Assembly: GCF_016862555.1 (NCBI RefSeq)
Contig: NZ_BONE01000047.1
Span: forward strand, 1-64,000
Direction: 5' to 3'
Source of the DNA: Asanoa siamensis
GTDB lineage: Bacteria; Actinomycetota; Actinomycetes; Mycobacteriales; Micromonosporaceae
Length of the DNA: 64,000 nt
Part shown: piece by piece, positions 19,752-27,358 of the stretch
Layout of the letters: the number at the start of each line of letters is the position of its first letter
How positions within the stretch are numbered: the stretch's first letter is position 1
Notes under the pieces: model-generated
The model's input: only the letters and a program-made list of their open reading frames with translations
What the model was told of the DNA's origin: nothing
Database searches by the model: none
Translations under genes and position numbers: made by a program

Positions 19752-21151
19752 ACCCGGCGCCGGTCCGCGGCCACGTGCAGCAGGAGCACGCACCCGAGCG
19801 CGATCAGCAGGCCGCCGACCACCGTCGCCTCCATCATGGAGAGCCTGATCTCCGTGTACGGCAGGGGAAAGCCCCTTCGGAAGACGGGCATGTGCGGCGC
19901 CTCGCCGCCGCTCGTGCTCAGCACGGTCTCGGCGAGGTTGTCGGCACCGTTCGGGTCGGGCGGCCGCGCCTCGACGGTGGCCCGACTCGCCAGCGCGCCG
20001 GCGACCGCCACCCGGGCGTGGATCGTCAGCGTCGCCTCCGCACCGGCCGCGAGATCGCCGACCAGCCAGCGGCCGTCCTCCTCGTCGTACCGGCCCACGC
20101 TCGCCGCCGCCGAGACGAAGACGAGCCCGTCGTTCGGTGGGTCCGTGACGGTCACCCCGCGGGCCAGGTCCGGGCCGGCGTTGCCCGCCGTCACCGTCAC
20201 CGTGACCGGCTGGCCGACGACCGGGGTCAGGTTGTCGACCTCGCGGGTGAGCGACAGGTCGGCGGCGGAGACGACCGGCGCCGCCCGGCCGACGGTGTCG
20301 GCGGGGCTCGGGTCCTCGGCTCCGCTCTGGGTGACCAGCACGACGGGGTCGCCCCGGCCGGTCACCACGGCCAGCGTCCGGACCGTCCACGTCGCACTGG
20401 CGCCGACGGCCAGCGACCCGACCCGCCAGCGCGCGGCGGTGGTCGCGGCGCCGGTGCGCGGCGGGAAACCCGTCACCTGGCCGACGGTCGCCGCCGACGT
20501 GAGGAACGTGCCGACCAGCACCGGGTCGGCGACCTCCACGTCGAGCGCGGCGTCGGGGCCCTTGTTGGTGACCGTGACCGCGTAGGTCACCGGATCCCCC
20601 GGTCCGGCCAGCGTCGGCGCGACCTGAGCTGTGAGCGCGAGGTCGGCGCGGGGCACCTTGGCTCCGGGCGGCGCGCTGACCTTCAGCGGCGCCGTGGCCA
20701 CGTCGTCGCGCTCGTCGCGGTCGGCGGGGAAGGAACTGATCAGCGCGGCCGTCGCCGTCGCGGTCACCGGGCCGGTCGCCCGCACGCGCAGGGTCAGCCG
20801 CGCGTCGCGGCGTACCCCGATCGAGCCGACCGTCCACGTCAGACCGTCGAAGACGCCCTGGCTGGCCGACCGCGCCGCGACGATGATGCGGGCCGGCAGG
20901 GGCACCGCGACGCGGACCGCGTCCGCTCGCCGGAAGCCCTTGTTGCGGGCGGTGACGGTGAACGTGGCGTCCCGGCCGGACGCGACCACCGCCGGTGTCA
21001 TCGTGCCGGTCACCGCGACGTCGACGGTGCTGAAGGTCGACGGCGCGGCCGGCGACACGGCCGCGGACTGCGACACGGCCGCCGACGCGGCCCCGGGCAG
21101 CGCGAGCAGCGCGAGTGGCACCGAAGCGGCCGCGAGCCGAAACCACCTCAC
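19748..21151 (-). CDS. DUF11-repeat cell-surface protein
   Basis: A secreted, membrane-anchored protein of about 467 residues. An N-terminal signal peptide (FRLAAASVPLALLALPGAASA) is followed by three or more DUF11-type beta-sandwich repeats, each with a VTVTNKGPDAA- or VTAGNAGPD-like core, then a C-terminal membrane helix (VVGGLLIALGCVLLLHV) and a basic tail. Such proteins are structural or adhesive. The start is uncertain among GTG codons at 21151, 21160 and 21169; none has a strong ribosome binding site. The stop overlaps that of the convergent GGDEF gene by CTAG. Confidence 0.82.
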   Translation of the reverse strand: MRWFRLAAASVPLALLALPGAASAAVSQSAAVSPAAPSTFSTVDVAVTGTMTPAVVASGRDATFTVTARNKGFRRADAVRVAVPLPARIIVAARSASQGVFDGLTWTVGSIGVRRDARLTLRVRATGPVTATATAALISSFPADRDERDDVATAPLKVSAPPGAKVPRADLALTAQVAPTLAGPGDPVTYAVTVTNKGPDAALDVEVADPVLVGTFLTSAATVGQVTGFPPRTGAATTAARWRVGSLAVGASATWTVRTLAVVTGRGDPVVLVTQSGAEDPSPADTVGRAAPVVSAADLSLTREVDNLTPVVGQPVTVTVTAGNAGPDLARGVTVTDPPNDGLVFVSAAASVGRYDEEDGRWLVGDLAAGAEATLTIHARVAVAGALASRATVEARPPDPNGADNLAETVLSTSGGEAPHMPVFRRGFPLPYTEIRLSMMEATVVGGLLIALGCVLLLHVAADRRRV

Positions 21152-21196
21152 ACACGCCACATTAGCCACATAACAGGACAGAATCCGGGTTTCTGG

Positions 21197-21244
21197 CGTC
21201 AACCCAGCCTTGACGATCGGTGGTTCGTCAACCCACACTTGACG
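21197..21244. promoter_or_regulatory. Two direct copies of a CGTCAA-N7-TTGACG palindrome
   Basis: CGTCAA-N7-TTGACG occurs at 21197-21215 and again at 21226-21244, 29 bp apart centre to centre. The second copy ends one base before the ATG at 21246. Each copy is a perfect inverted repeat of six bases per arm. They lie between the divergent DUF11 and Clp-N/HTH genes and are good candidates for an operator of the HTH protein itself. Confidence 0.6.
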
Positions 21245-21245
21245 C

Positions 21246-21944
21246 ATGGCACCCCTCAACCTGACCGTCGAGGAACTCATCGCCCAGCTCGAAGGCGACC
21301 TGCCCCACGCCGATCCGGTCGCCCGGGTCGGGGAGGCGCGGTCCCGGGCCCGTGCCCTCGGCGACCTGGGCGACCAGCTCATCGACCACTTCATCCGGGC
21401 GGCCCGGCAGACCGGGGCGTCCTGGAGCCAGATCGGGGACGCCATGGGCGTCTCCAAGCAGGCCGCGCAGCAGCGCGGCGGCCCGGGCCGGTTCGCCCGG
21501 TTCACCGAGCGGGCGGGGCAGGTCGTCAAGGACGCGCAGGCGCTGGCCCGGCAGCGGCAGAACCCGGCCGTCGAGCCGGAGCACGTGCTGGTGACGCTGC
21601 TCGGCGCCACCGAGGCGCTGGCCGCCAAGCTGGTCGCGGCGCTCGGCACCGACCCGAAGGCGCTGGCCGAGACCGTCACCGCCGGGTTGCCCGGCCAGGC
21701 CGACCCGGTGCCCGACCACGTGCCGTTCTCCGCCGACGCCAAGCAACTGCTCGAGGAGACGACCCAGGCCGCGCTCGACCTGGGCCACAACTACATCGGC
21801 ACCGAGCACATCCTGCTCGGGCTGCTGCGCCTGCCGGACACGGCGGCCGGCCGGGCGCTGGCGTCGGCGGGTTTCAGTTACGACACGACGAAGGACGCGG
21901 TCCGTACGGCCCTGCTCGGGTTCCAGCACCGCGCCAAGCAGTGA
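21246..21944 (+). CDS. HTH and Clp N-terminal (Clp R) domain protein
   Basis: A 232-residue protein with a helix-turn-helix-like segment at about 60-78 (TGASWSQIGDAMGVSKQAAQQ) followed by two Clp-N repeats (PEHVLVTLLG and TEHILLGLLR), the peptide-binding module found at the N-terminus of ClpA/ClpC. There is no AAA ATPase domain. This architecture is widespread in actinobacteria and probably acts as a stress regulator. Its own promoter carries two identical palindromes. Its TGA overlaps the GTG of the endonuclease V gene (GTGA), so the two are co-translated. Confidence 0.88.
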   Translation: MAPLNLTVEELIAQLEGDLPHADPVARVGEARSRARALGDLGDQLIDHFIRAARQTGASWSQIGDAMGVSKQAAQQRGGPGRFARFTERAGQVVKDAQALARQRQNPAVEPEHVLVTLLGATEALAAKLVAALGTDPKALAETVTAGLPGQADPVPDHVPFSADAKQLLEETTQAALDLGHNYIGTEHILLGLLRLPDTAAGRALASAGFSYDTTKDAVRTALLGFQHRAKQ

Positions 21945-22441
21945 GCCGGTACGCGGCCGTCGACGCGCACTACCCCGCCGCCGGCGGCGCGCGGGCCGCG
22001 CTGGTCGTCGCCGCGGAGCCGCAATTCGCCACGCTGGTCGAGGAGCGGGTGGCCACCGTCGACGCCGTGCCGGCGTACCGGCCGGGGTTCTTCTTCGAAC
22101 GGGAACTCCCGGCGCTCCGCGCGGTCCTGGCCACGACGGCGCCGGTCGACCTGCTGGTGGTGGACGGCTACGTCGACCTCGACCCGGCGGGTCGCCCCGG
22201 GCTCGGCGCCCATCTGCACGCCGCGCTCGGCGTGCCGGTCGTGGGTGTCGCGAAGACCGCGTTCCGCTCGGCGACGCATGCGATCCCGGTCGTTCGCGGC
22301 GGCGCCCGCCCGCTCCACGTGACCGCCGCGGGCATCCCGGCGCAGGAGGGCGCCGCGCTGATCAGGGCGATGGCCGGCCCGCACCGGATCCCCGACGCAC
22401 TCCGCCGGGTGGACCGATTGGCCCGCGCAGGTCCGGGATAA
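21941..22441 (+). CDS. Endonuclease V family protein, short form
   Basis: A 166-residue endonuclease V homologue, a family that cuts DNA (or RNA) at deaminated bases such as inosine. The three acidic active-site residues appear intact: Asp in AAVDAHYP, Glu in FERELPALR and Asp in VVDGYVDL; the wedge-region YRPGFFF is also recognisable. It lacks about 30 N-terminal residues and some loops compared with E. coli Nfi (223 aa). GTG 21941 overlaps the upstream Clp-N gene by four bases. The pairing suggests a stress-linked repair operon. Confidence 0.85.
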   Translation: MSRYAAVDAHYPAAGGARAALVVAAEPQFATLVEERVATVDAVPAYRPGFFFERELPALRAVLATTAPVDLLVVDGYVDLDPAGRPGLGAHLHAALGVPVVGVAKTAFRSATHAIPVVRGGARPLHVTAAGIPAQEGAALIRAMAGPHRIPDALRRVDRLARAGPG

Positions 22442-22495
22442 CACGCCGAACCGCGGACAGGGCCGCAACGCCCGGTCAAAGCCGGAACGCCACGG

Positions 22496-23584
22496 TCAGT
22501 GGCGGGACAGCTCCGTCTCGCCCGCCAGCCGCGCCGCGCGGTCCGCCTCCGTCAGCGCGTCCAGCACACCGTCCAACTCGCCGGCCAGCGCCAGGTCCAG
22601 GTTGTAGGCCGTGTAGCCGATGCGGTGGTCGCTGATCCGGTTCTGCGGGAAGTTGTAGGTGCGGATCCGCTCGGAGCGGTCGACCGTGCGTACCTGCGCC
22701 TTGCGGGCGTCGGACGCGGCCGCGTCGGCCTCCTCCTGCGCGGCGGCCAGCAGCCGGGCCCGCAGGATCCGCATCGCCTGCTCGCGGTTCTGGAGCTGGC
22801 TCTTCTCGTTCTGGCAGCTCACCACGATGCCGGTGGGCAGGTGCGTGATGCGTACCGCCGAGTCCGTGGTGTTGACCGACTGCCCGCCCGGCCCGGACGA
22901 GCGGAACACGTCGACCCGGATGTCGCCCGGGTCGATCGACACGTCGACGTCCTCGGCCTCGGGCAGCACCAGCACGCCGGCCGCCGAGGTGTGGATCCGG
23001 CCCTGCGACTCGGTGACCGGCACCCGCTGGACGCGGTGGACGCCGCCTTCCCACTTGAGCCGCGACCACACGCCGTTGCCGCCGTCCGGCACCCCGCGCG
23101 TCTTGACCGCGAGCGAGACGTCCTTGACGCCGCCGAGGTCGGAGTCCTGCGCGTCGATCACCTCGGTGACCCAGCCGTGCCGCTCGGCGTAGCGGGTGTA
23201 CATCCGCAGCAGGTCGCCGGCGAACAGGGCCGACTCCTCGCCGCCCTCGCCCGCCTTGATCTCCAGGATCACGTCCTTGGCGTCGTGCGGGTCGCGCGGC
23301 ATCAGCAGCTCGGCGAGCCGCTCCTCGAGCGCCGGCAGGGCGGCCGCGAGCGACTCGGCCTCGGCGGCGAACGACGGGTCCTCGGCGGCCAGCTCGCGCG
23401 CGGCGGTGAGGTCGGCGCGGGCCTGCTCGAGCTCGTCGTTGGCCTTCCGGATCGGAGCCAGCTCGGCGAACCGCCGGCCGACCCGGCGGGCCGTGTTCTG
23501 GTCGGCGTGGATCGCCGGGTCGGCGAGCCGCTTCTCCAGCTCCCCGTACTCGTCGAGCAACCCCGCGAGTCGATCCACGCTCAT
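22496..23584 (-). CDS. prfA: Peptide chain release factor 1
   Basis: RF1 (362 aa, usual length) ends translation at UAA and UAG. The peptidyl-hydrolysis motif GGQ is at residues 233-235 ([12 protein letters not shown]); the stop-codon-reading tripeptide is PVT (189-191, the actinobacterial version of PAT). The N-terminal coiled coil and [12 protein letters not shown] are standard. The ATG at 23584 has no strong ribosome binding site. The upstream rpmE gene ends in its own hairpin 44 bp before this start, so prfA may have a separate promoter. PrmC, its methylase, is encoded nearby on the same strand. Confidence 0.97.
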   Translation of the reverse strand: MSVDRLAGLLDEYGELEKRLADPAIHADQNTARRVGRRFAELAPIRKANDELEQARADLTAARELAAEDPSFAAEAESLAAALPALEERLAELLMPRDPHDAKDVILEIKAGEGGEESALFAGDLLRMYTRYAERHGWVTEVIDAQDSDLGGVKDVSLAVKTRGVPDGGNGVWSRLKWEGGVHRVQRVPVTESQGRIHTSAAGVLVLPEAEDVDVSIDPGDIRVDVFRSSGPGGQSVNTTDSAVRITHLPTGIVVSCQNEKSQLQNREQAMRILRARLLAAAQEEADAAASDARKAQVRTVDRSERIRTYNFPQNRISDHRIGYTAYNLDLALAGELDGVLDALTEADRAARLAGETELSRH

Positions 23585-23627
23585 CGTCCGTACCCCTCTG
23601 TTGGTCCCAGGCTCGTGCCGACACGAA

Positions 23628-23666
23628 ACGGCGCCCGCCCCCGCAGGACCGCGAGGGGGGCGCCGT
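23628..23666 (-). terminator. Terminator after rpmE
   Basis: ACGGCGCC (23628-23635) pairs with GGCGCCGT (23659-23666), and an inner CCCC/GGGG pairing extends the stem. On the minus strand it follows the rpmE stop by eight bases and is followed by TTTCGTG. Confidence 0.65.
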
Positions 23667-23674
23667 CGGCGTAG

Positions 23675-23896
23675 CTACTTCTTCTTGGCCTGAACCTTGG
23701 CGTACTTCTGCTGGAACTTGGCCACGCGGCCGGCGGTGTCGAGAACGCGCTGCTTGCCGGTGTAGAACGGGTGGCAGGCGCTGCAGGTCTCGACGTGGAT
23801 CTGACCGTTCTTCGCCGTGCTGCGGGTGGTGAACGTGTTGCCGCAGGAACAGGTGACCTGCGTCGACACGTACTGCGGGTGGATTTCGGGCTTCAT
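23675..23896 (-). CDS. rpmE: 50S ribosomal protein L31
   Basis: L31 of 73 residues. It carries the zinc-binding Cys residues of the C+ type (CSCG at 16-19 and CSAC at 36-39), so this is the zinc-containing form. KPEIHPQYV at the N-terminus and HPFYTGKQ are the family signature. The ATG at 23896 follows a GAAAGGACCGAGGC leader with AGGA. The rho-rpmE-prfA order is conserved in actinobacteria, though here three other genes lie between rho and rpmE. Confidence 0.97.
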   Translation of the reverse strand: MKPEIHPQYVSTQVTCSCGNTFTTRSTAKNGQIHVETCSACHPFYTGKQRVLDTAGRVAKFQQKYAKVQAKKK

Positions 23897-24036
23897 GCCG
23901 CCTCGGTCCTTTCGTCGATGGTCGCCGGGTCGTCCACCGAACGGACGTGAACCGGAACCTTGGCCGATTGACCAGTCTGCCATGCAGTGGTCCGCCGGGT
24001 GAAACGCGGCCCCCGGGGTGTGCATTCCCGTCGGTC

Positions 24037-24957
24037 ATGATTGAACCCATGCCGTCCCGCGTGCCCAGGTTGATCGTCACCCGCGGGCTGCCCGCGTCCG
24101 GCAAGACCACCTACGCCCGCGGCCTGCAGCCCTGGGTGGTCCGGGTCAACCGCGACGAGTTGCGCCGGATGCTGCACGGTGAGCCGTTGCTGACCGATCG
24201 CGCCGAACGCGAGGTTTCGATCGCCTCGTTCACGCTGGTCGGCAACCTGCTCGAGGCCGGGGTCGACGTCTGTGTCGACGACACCAACCTGATCCCCCGG
24301 GTGATGCGCGACTGGGCGTTCATGGCCTCCCGGCACGGCGCCGTGCTCGAGGTCCGCGACTTCACCGACGTACCGGTCGACGAGTGCGTCCGCCGGGACG
24401 CCACGCGGCCGAAGGAGGACCGGGTCGGCGAGGCGGCGATCCGGTCGATGCACCGGCGCTACCTGGCGGGGCGTTCGCTCCCCCTGCCGGTGCCGGTCGT
24501 CTCGACCGCGCCGTCGACGGACCTGTACGTGCCGCCGCCGTCCGCGCCGGAGGTGGTCCTCGTCGACATCGACGGCACGGTGGCGCTGCTGGGCGACCGC
24601 CACCACCTCGACCTGGAACGCGTCATCGAGGACGAGCCGAACCCGGCGGTGATCGCCGCGGTCCGCGCCATGCACGCGGCGGGGTACGCGGTGATCTACT
24701 GCACGGGCCGCGAGGAGAGCGCCCGCGCCGACACGGAGGCCTGGCTCGCGTCCCACGTCGGGGTCCCGTACCTGGCGCTGCACATGCGCGGCTACGGCGA
24801 CTCCCGCCGCGACGCGGTGGTCAAACGCGACATCTTCCAGCGCGAGATCGCCGCGGACTACCGGGTCGTCGGCGTCTTCGACGACCGCCAGCACGTCGTG
24901 AAGATGTGGCGCGACCTCGGCCTGACCGTCTTCCAGGTCGCCGAAGGCGATTTCTGA
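24037..24957 (+). CDS. Polynucleotide kinase/phosphatase-like protein (AAA kinase plus HAD)
   Basis: A 306-residue protein with an N-terminal P-loop kinase domain (Walker A GLPASGKTT; NRDELRRML; VDDTNL) and a C-terminal HAD phosphatase domain (VLVDIDGTVALLGDR with the DxD motif; YCTGREE; VVGVFDDRQHVVKMW). This is the layout of T4 Pnkp, which phosphorylates 5' ends and removes 3' phosphates of RNA or DNA. No ligase domain or RNA ligase gene is adjacent. ATG 24037 or 24049 could be the start; MPSRVPRLIVTRGLP begins the domain. It is divergent from rpmE and convergent with the HAD gene, 10 bp apart. Confidence 0.85.
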   Translation: MIEPMPSRVPRLIVTRGLPASGKTTYARGLQPWVVRVNRDELRRMLHGEPLLTDRAEREVSIASFTLVGNLLEAGVDVCVDDTNLIPRVMRDWAFMASRHGAVLEVRDFTDVPVDECVRRDATRPKEDRVGEAAIRSMHRRYLAGRSLPLPVPVVSTAPSTDLYVPPPSAPEVVLVDIDGTVALLGDRHHLDLERVIEDEPNPAVIAAVRAMHAAGYAVIYCTGREESARADTEAWLASHVGVPYLALHMRGYGDSRRDAVVKRDIFQREIAADYRVVGVFDDRQHVVKMWRDLGLTVFQVAEGDF

Positions 24958-24967
24958 CAGAACGGGA

Positions 24968-25684
24968 TCAGGACTCGGGTCCGCGGTGGGCGCGACCGTC
25001 GCTCCCGCCAGACACCAGACCCGCGGTTGGTCGCGCGGCGCGTGCCCACGCCGCCAGGGCCGGGTCGGCGAGCGTGGTGAACAGCGAGTCGACATCGAGC
25101 GGCGGGCCGGGCAGCGACGGGACACCGACGACGTGCAACCCCGCCGCGCGGGCGGAGCCCACACCGGTGCGGGAGTCCTCGAACGCGACGCTCCGGGCGG
25201 GGCCGGCGCCCAGCGTGGCGCAGGCGGCCAGGTAGAGGTCGGGGGCGGGTTTCGGGTTGCCGACGTCCTCGGCTCCCAGCACGTGCGCGAACAGGTCCGT
25301 CAAACCGGCCGAGGCCAGCGCGGCGGCGACGAAGGACCGCGGGCTGTTGCTGGCGACCGCGATCGGCACCCGGCCGCGCAGCGCTTCCACCAGGGCCCGG
25401 GCGCCGGGCAGCGCCGGCGCCCCGGCCGCGAGCTCGCCGGCCACCAGGTCGCGCAGCCGGGCGGCCAGCCGCGGCCCCTCGCCGGGCCGCCCGAAGTAGT
25501 CGGCCATCGCCGTACCGGCCGCGTCGAGCGTGCGCCCGATGACGATCTCCTTCTCCGCGACGCCGAAGGAGAAGCCGTGCTCGGCGAAGATCGCCGTCTC
25601 GGCCCGGGTCCAACCGGGCTCGGTGTCGACGAGAAGACCGTCGCAGTCGAACACCACGGCGTCGACATCAATCGGCAGAGGCAT
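24968..25684 (-). CDS. HAD family phosphatase (beta-phosphoglucomutase-like)
   Basis: A 238-residue haloacid-dehalogenase-fold phosphatase. Motif I is FDCDGLLVDTEP (nucleophile and acid Asp), motif II VASNSPRSF, motif III the Lys in NPKPAPDLYLAA, and motif IV AFEDSRTGV. The helical cap after motif I puts it in the beta-phosphoglucomutase/DL-glycerol-phosphatase subgroup; the substrate cannot be told from sequence. The C-terminal 30 residues are Ala/Gly/Arg-rich. It is single, between the kinase/phosphatase gene and the NOS gene. Confidence 0.88.
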   Translation of the reverse strand: MPLPIDVDAVVFDCDGLLVDTEPGWTRAETAIFAEHGFSFGVAEKEIVIGRTLDAAGTAMADYFGRPGEGPRLAARLRDLVAGELAAGAPALPGARALVEALRGRVPIAVASNSPRSFVAAALASAGLTDLFAHVLGAEDVGNPKPAPDLYLAACATLGAGPARSVAFEDSRTGVGSARAAGLHVVGVPSLPGPPLDVDSLFTTLADPALAAWARAARPTAGLVSGGSDGRAHRGPES

Positions 25685-25757
25685 GCGCCGATCATGACGG
25701 AGCCGCCGTCCCCCGTCTGCCCCACCGCGCAGCCGCCCGGCGTCTGCGGGATCGGAC

Positions 25758-27122
25758 CTAGTGGCGCACCGGGCAGGCTGGGCGCAACGTGGGCGACGGG
25801 ACCACGCGGGACGGGTCGGCGGGTGACGGCGGTTGGGCCGGCACGGCCGGCGCGCGGCGTTCCTGGAGCGGCACCACGCGCGCCGGCGCCTCCGGTGTGG
25901 CCGCCGGTCGGGCCGCCGCCTGCTCCGTGGGCTCGGTGGCGAGCTGTGCCCGGTGCCCGTGCACGCCCAGGGCGCGCGCGTCGGCGTCCAGATAGAAGTT
26001 GGGCCGCTCGTCGGCCTCGTGGTAGTAGCGGTGGAACACCCCGGTCGCGCCGCCCGACATCGGGGGGACGATCCAGCTCCAGTCGGCCGGCACCTCGCGC
26101 CCCGACTTCGTCTCGTTGCGGATGTGGGCCAGGAAGCGGTCCGACTCCGTGTGGTGGTCGGTGATCTTCACGCCCGCCCGCTCGAACGACCAGAGCACCG
26201 CGCGGTTGAGCTCGACCAGCGCCCGGTCGCGCCAGAGCGTGTTGGGCTTCGAGGTGTCGAGGCCCAGCATCCGGGCGACCACTGGGATCATGTTGTAGCG
26301 GTCGGGGTCGGCCAGGTTGCGGGCGCCGATCTCGGTGCCCATGTACCACCCGTTGAACGGCGCCAGCGGGTAGTGCACCCCGCCGATCGTCAGCCGCATG
26401 TTGGAGATCGCCGGCACCGCGTGCCAGCGCAGGCCCAGCTCGGCGAACCAGCCGTAGTCCGGATGGGCCAGCGGCACCTCCAGCACCGCCCGCTCGGGCA
26501 GCTCGAACAGCCGCACCCCGTGCGCCGGCGTCTCGATCGCCACCGGCAGCACGTCGAACGCGTCGCCCTTGCCGCGCCAGCCCAGGTCGCGCATCGACTC
26601 CGTGAACCGGACCGCCTTGGGGTCGCCGGTCACGCCACCGTTCACGTCGCGGTAGCCGGCGTAGCGGATGAGCTGCTCGTTCCAGATCCGCGCGTACGGC
26701 CGCCCGGGCTGGGCCTGCGGGAACACCGAGATCACCGGCCGGATGGCGCCGGGCTCGCGGTTGGCCGCCGCGGTGCCGCCGGCCATGCACAGGTGGCGCA
26801 CGACCAGAGCGAAGATCTCCTCAGGTGTACGCGCCCGGCGCCGGTCGAGGACCACCAGGCTGCGCCAGTAGAGCCGGCCGATGCAGCGGCTGGAGTTGCG
26901 CCAGGCGACCCGCGCCCCGTACGCCAGCTCGTCCGGCGTGTGCACGTAGGTGCCGGTGGCGGCGATCTGCGCCCGGACCACCGCCAGCCGCGGTTTCACC
27001 GAGCCGAGCTTGCGGTTGTCGCCGTAGCACATGCGGAGGAACTCCTCCGCCTCGGCGAAGTCGACCGGCGCCTCGGGATCCCACGACTCGGGGGGCGTAT
27101 CACGGTAACCAGGTGTCGTCAT
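25758..27122 (-). CDS. Nitric oxide synthase oxygenase
   Basis: A bacterial NOS oxygenase domain that makes nitric oxide from Arg via a cysteine-ligated heme and a pterin cofactor. The proximal Cys is residue 80 in WRNSSRCIGR. WNEQLIRYAGY, GWFAELGLRWHAVP, PFNGWYMGTEIG and the dimer/pterin-site region SWIVPPMSGGATGVFH are all present. As in other bacteria there is no reductase domain, so a separate flavodoxin or ferredoxin system must supply electrons. A C-terminal extension of about 80 residues is Pro/Ala/Arg-rich and unlike Bacillus NOS. ATG 27122 has GGGAGG two to three bases upstream, a tight spacing. Confidence 0.92.
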   Translation of the reverse strand: MTTPGYRDTPPESWDPEAPVDFAEAEEFLRMCYGDNRKLGSVKPRLAVVRAQIAATGTYVHTPDELAYGARVAWRNSSRCIGRLYWRSLVVLDRRRARTPEEIFALVVRHLCMAGGTAAANREPGAIRPVISVFPQAQPGRPYARIWNEQLIRYAGYRDVNGGVTGDPKAVRFTESMRDLGWRGKGDAFDVLPVAIETPAHGVRLFELPERAVLEVPLAHPDYGWFAELGLRWHAVPAISNMRLTIGGVHYPLAPFNGWYMGTEIGARNLADPDRYNMIPVVARMLGLDTSKPNTLWRDRALVELNRAVLWSFERAGVKITDHHTESDRFLAHIRNETKSGREVPADWSWIVPPMSGGATGVFHRYYHEADERPNFYLDADARALGVHGHRAQLATEPTEQAAARPAATPEAPARVVPLQERRAPAVPAQPPSPADPSRVVPSPTLRPACPVRH

Positions 27123-27301
27123 CGCGCCTCCCAGATTGATGACGTCGTCCAACACGAGCGCACGGTGATGCCGCCGCAGTCGGGGGGCAGCTCCCGGAGC
27201 GCAGTGTGAGCAGAGTTTCACCTGGGGTCATGCCTCGATCGGACAGCTTGTGCGATCGGGTGGTGCACACACGGGACACCTGCGGGCCTGCGAAAACATG
27301 A

Positions 27302-27333
27302 AACCGGCCCTACCTGCGAAGGTAGGGCCGGTT
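27302..27333 (-). terminator. Intrinsic terminator after rho
   Basis: Perfect 14-bp stem (27302-27315 with 27320-27333) closed by a GCGA tetraloop, 26 bp after the rho stop. On the minus strand it is followed by TCATGTTTTCGC, a short T-run. Confidence 0.85.
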
Positions 27334-27358
27334 CCGGATGTCGCGGTCGCGACCGGGT

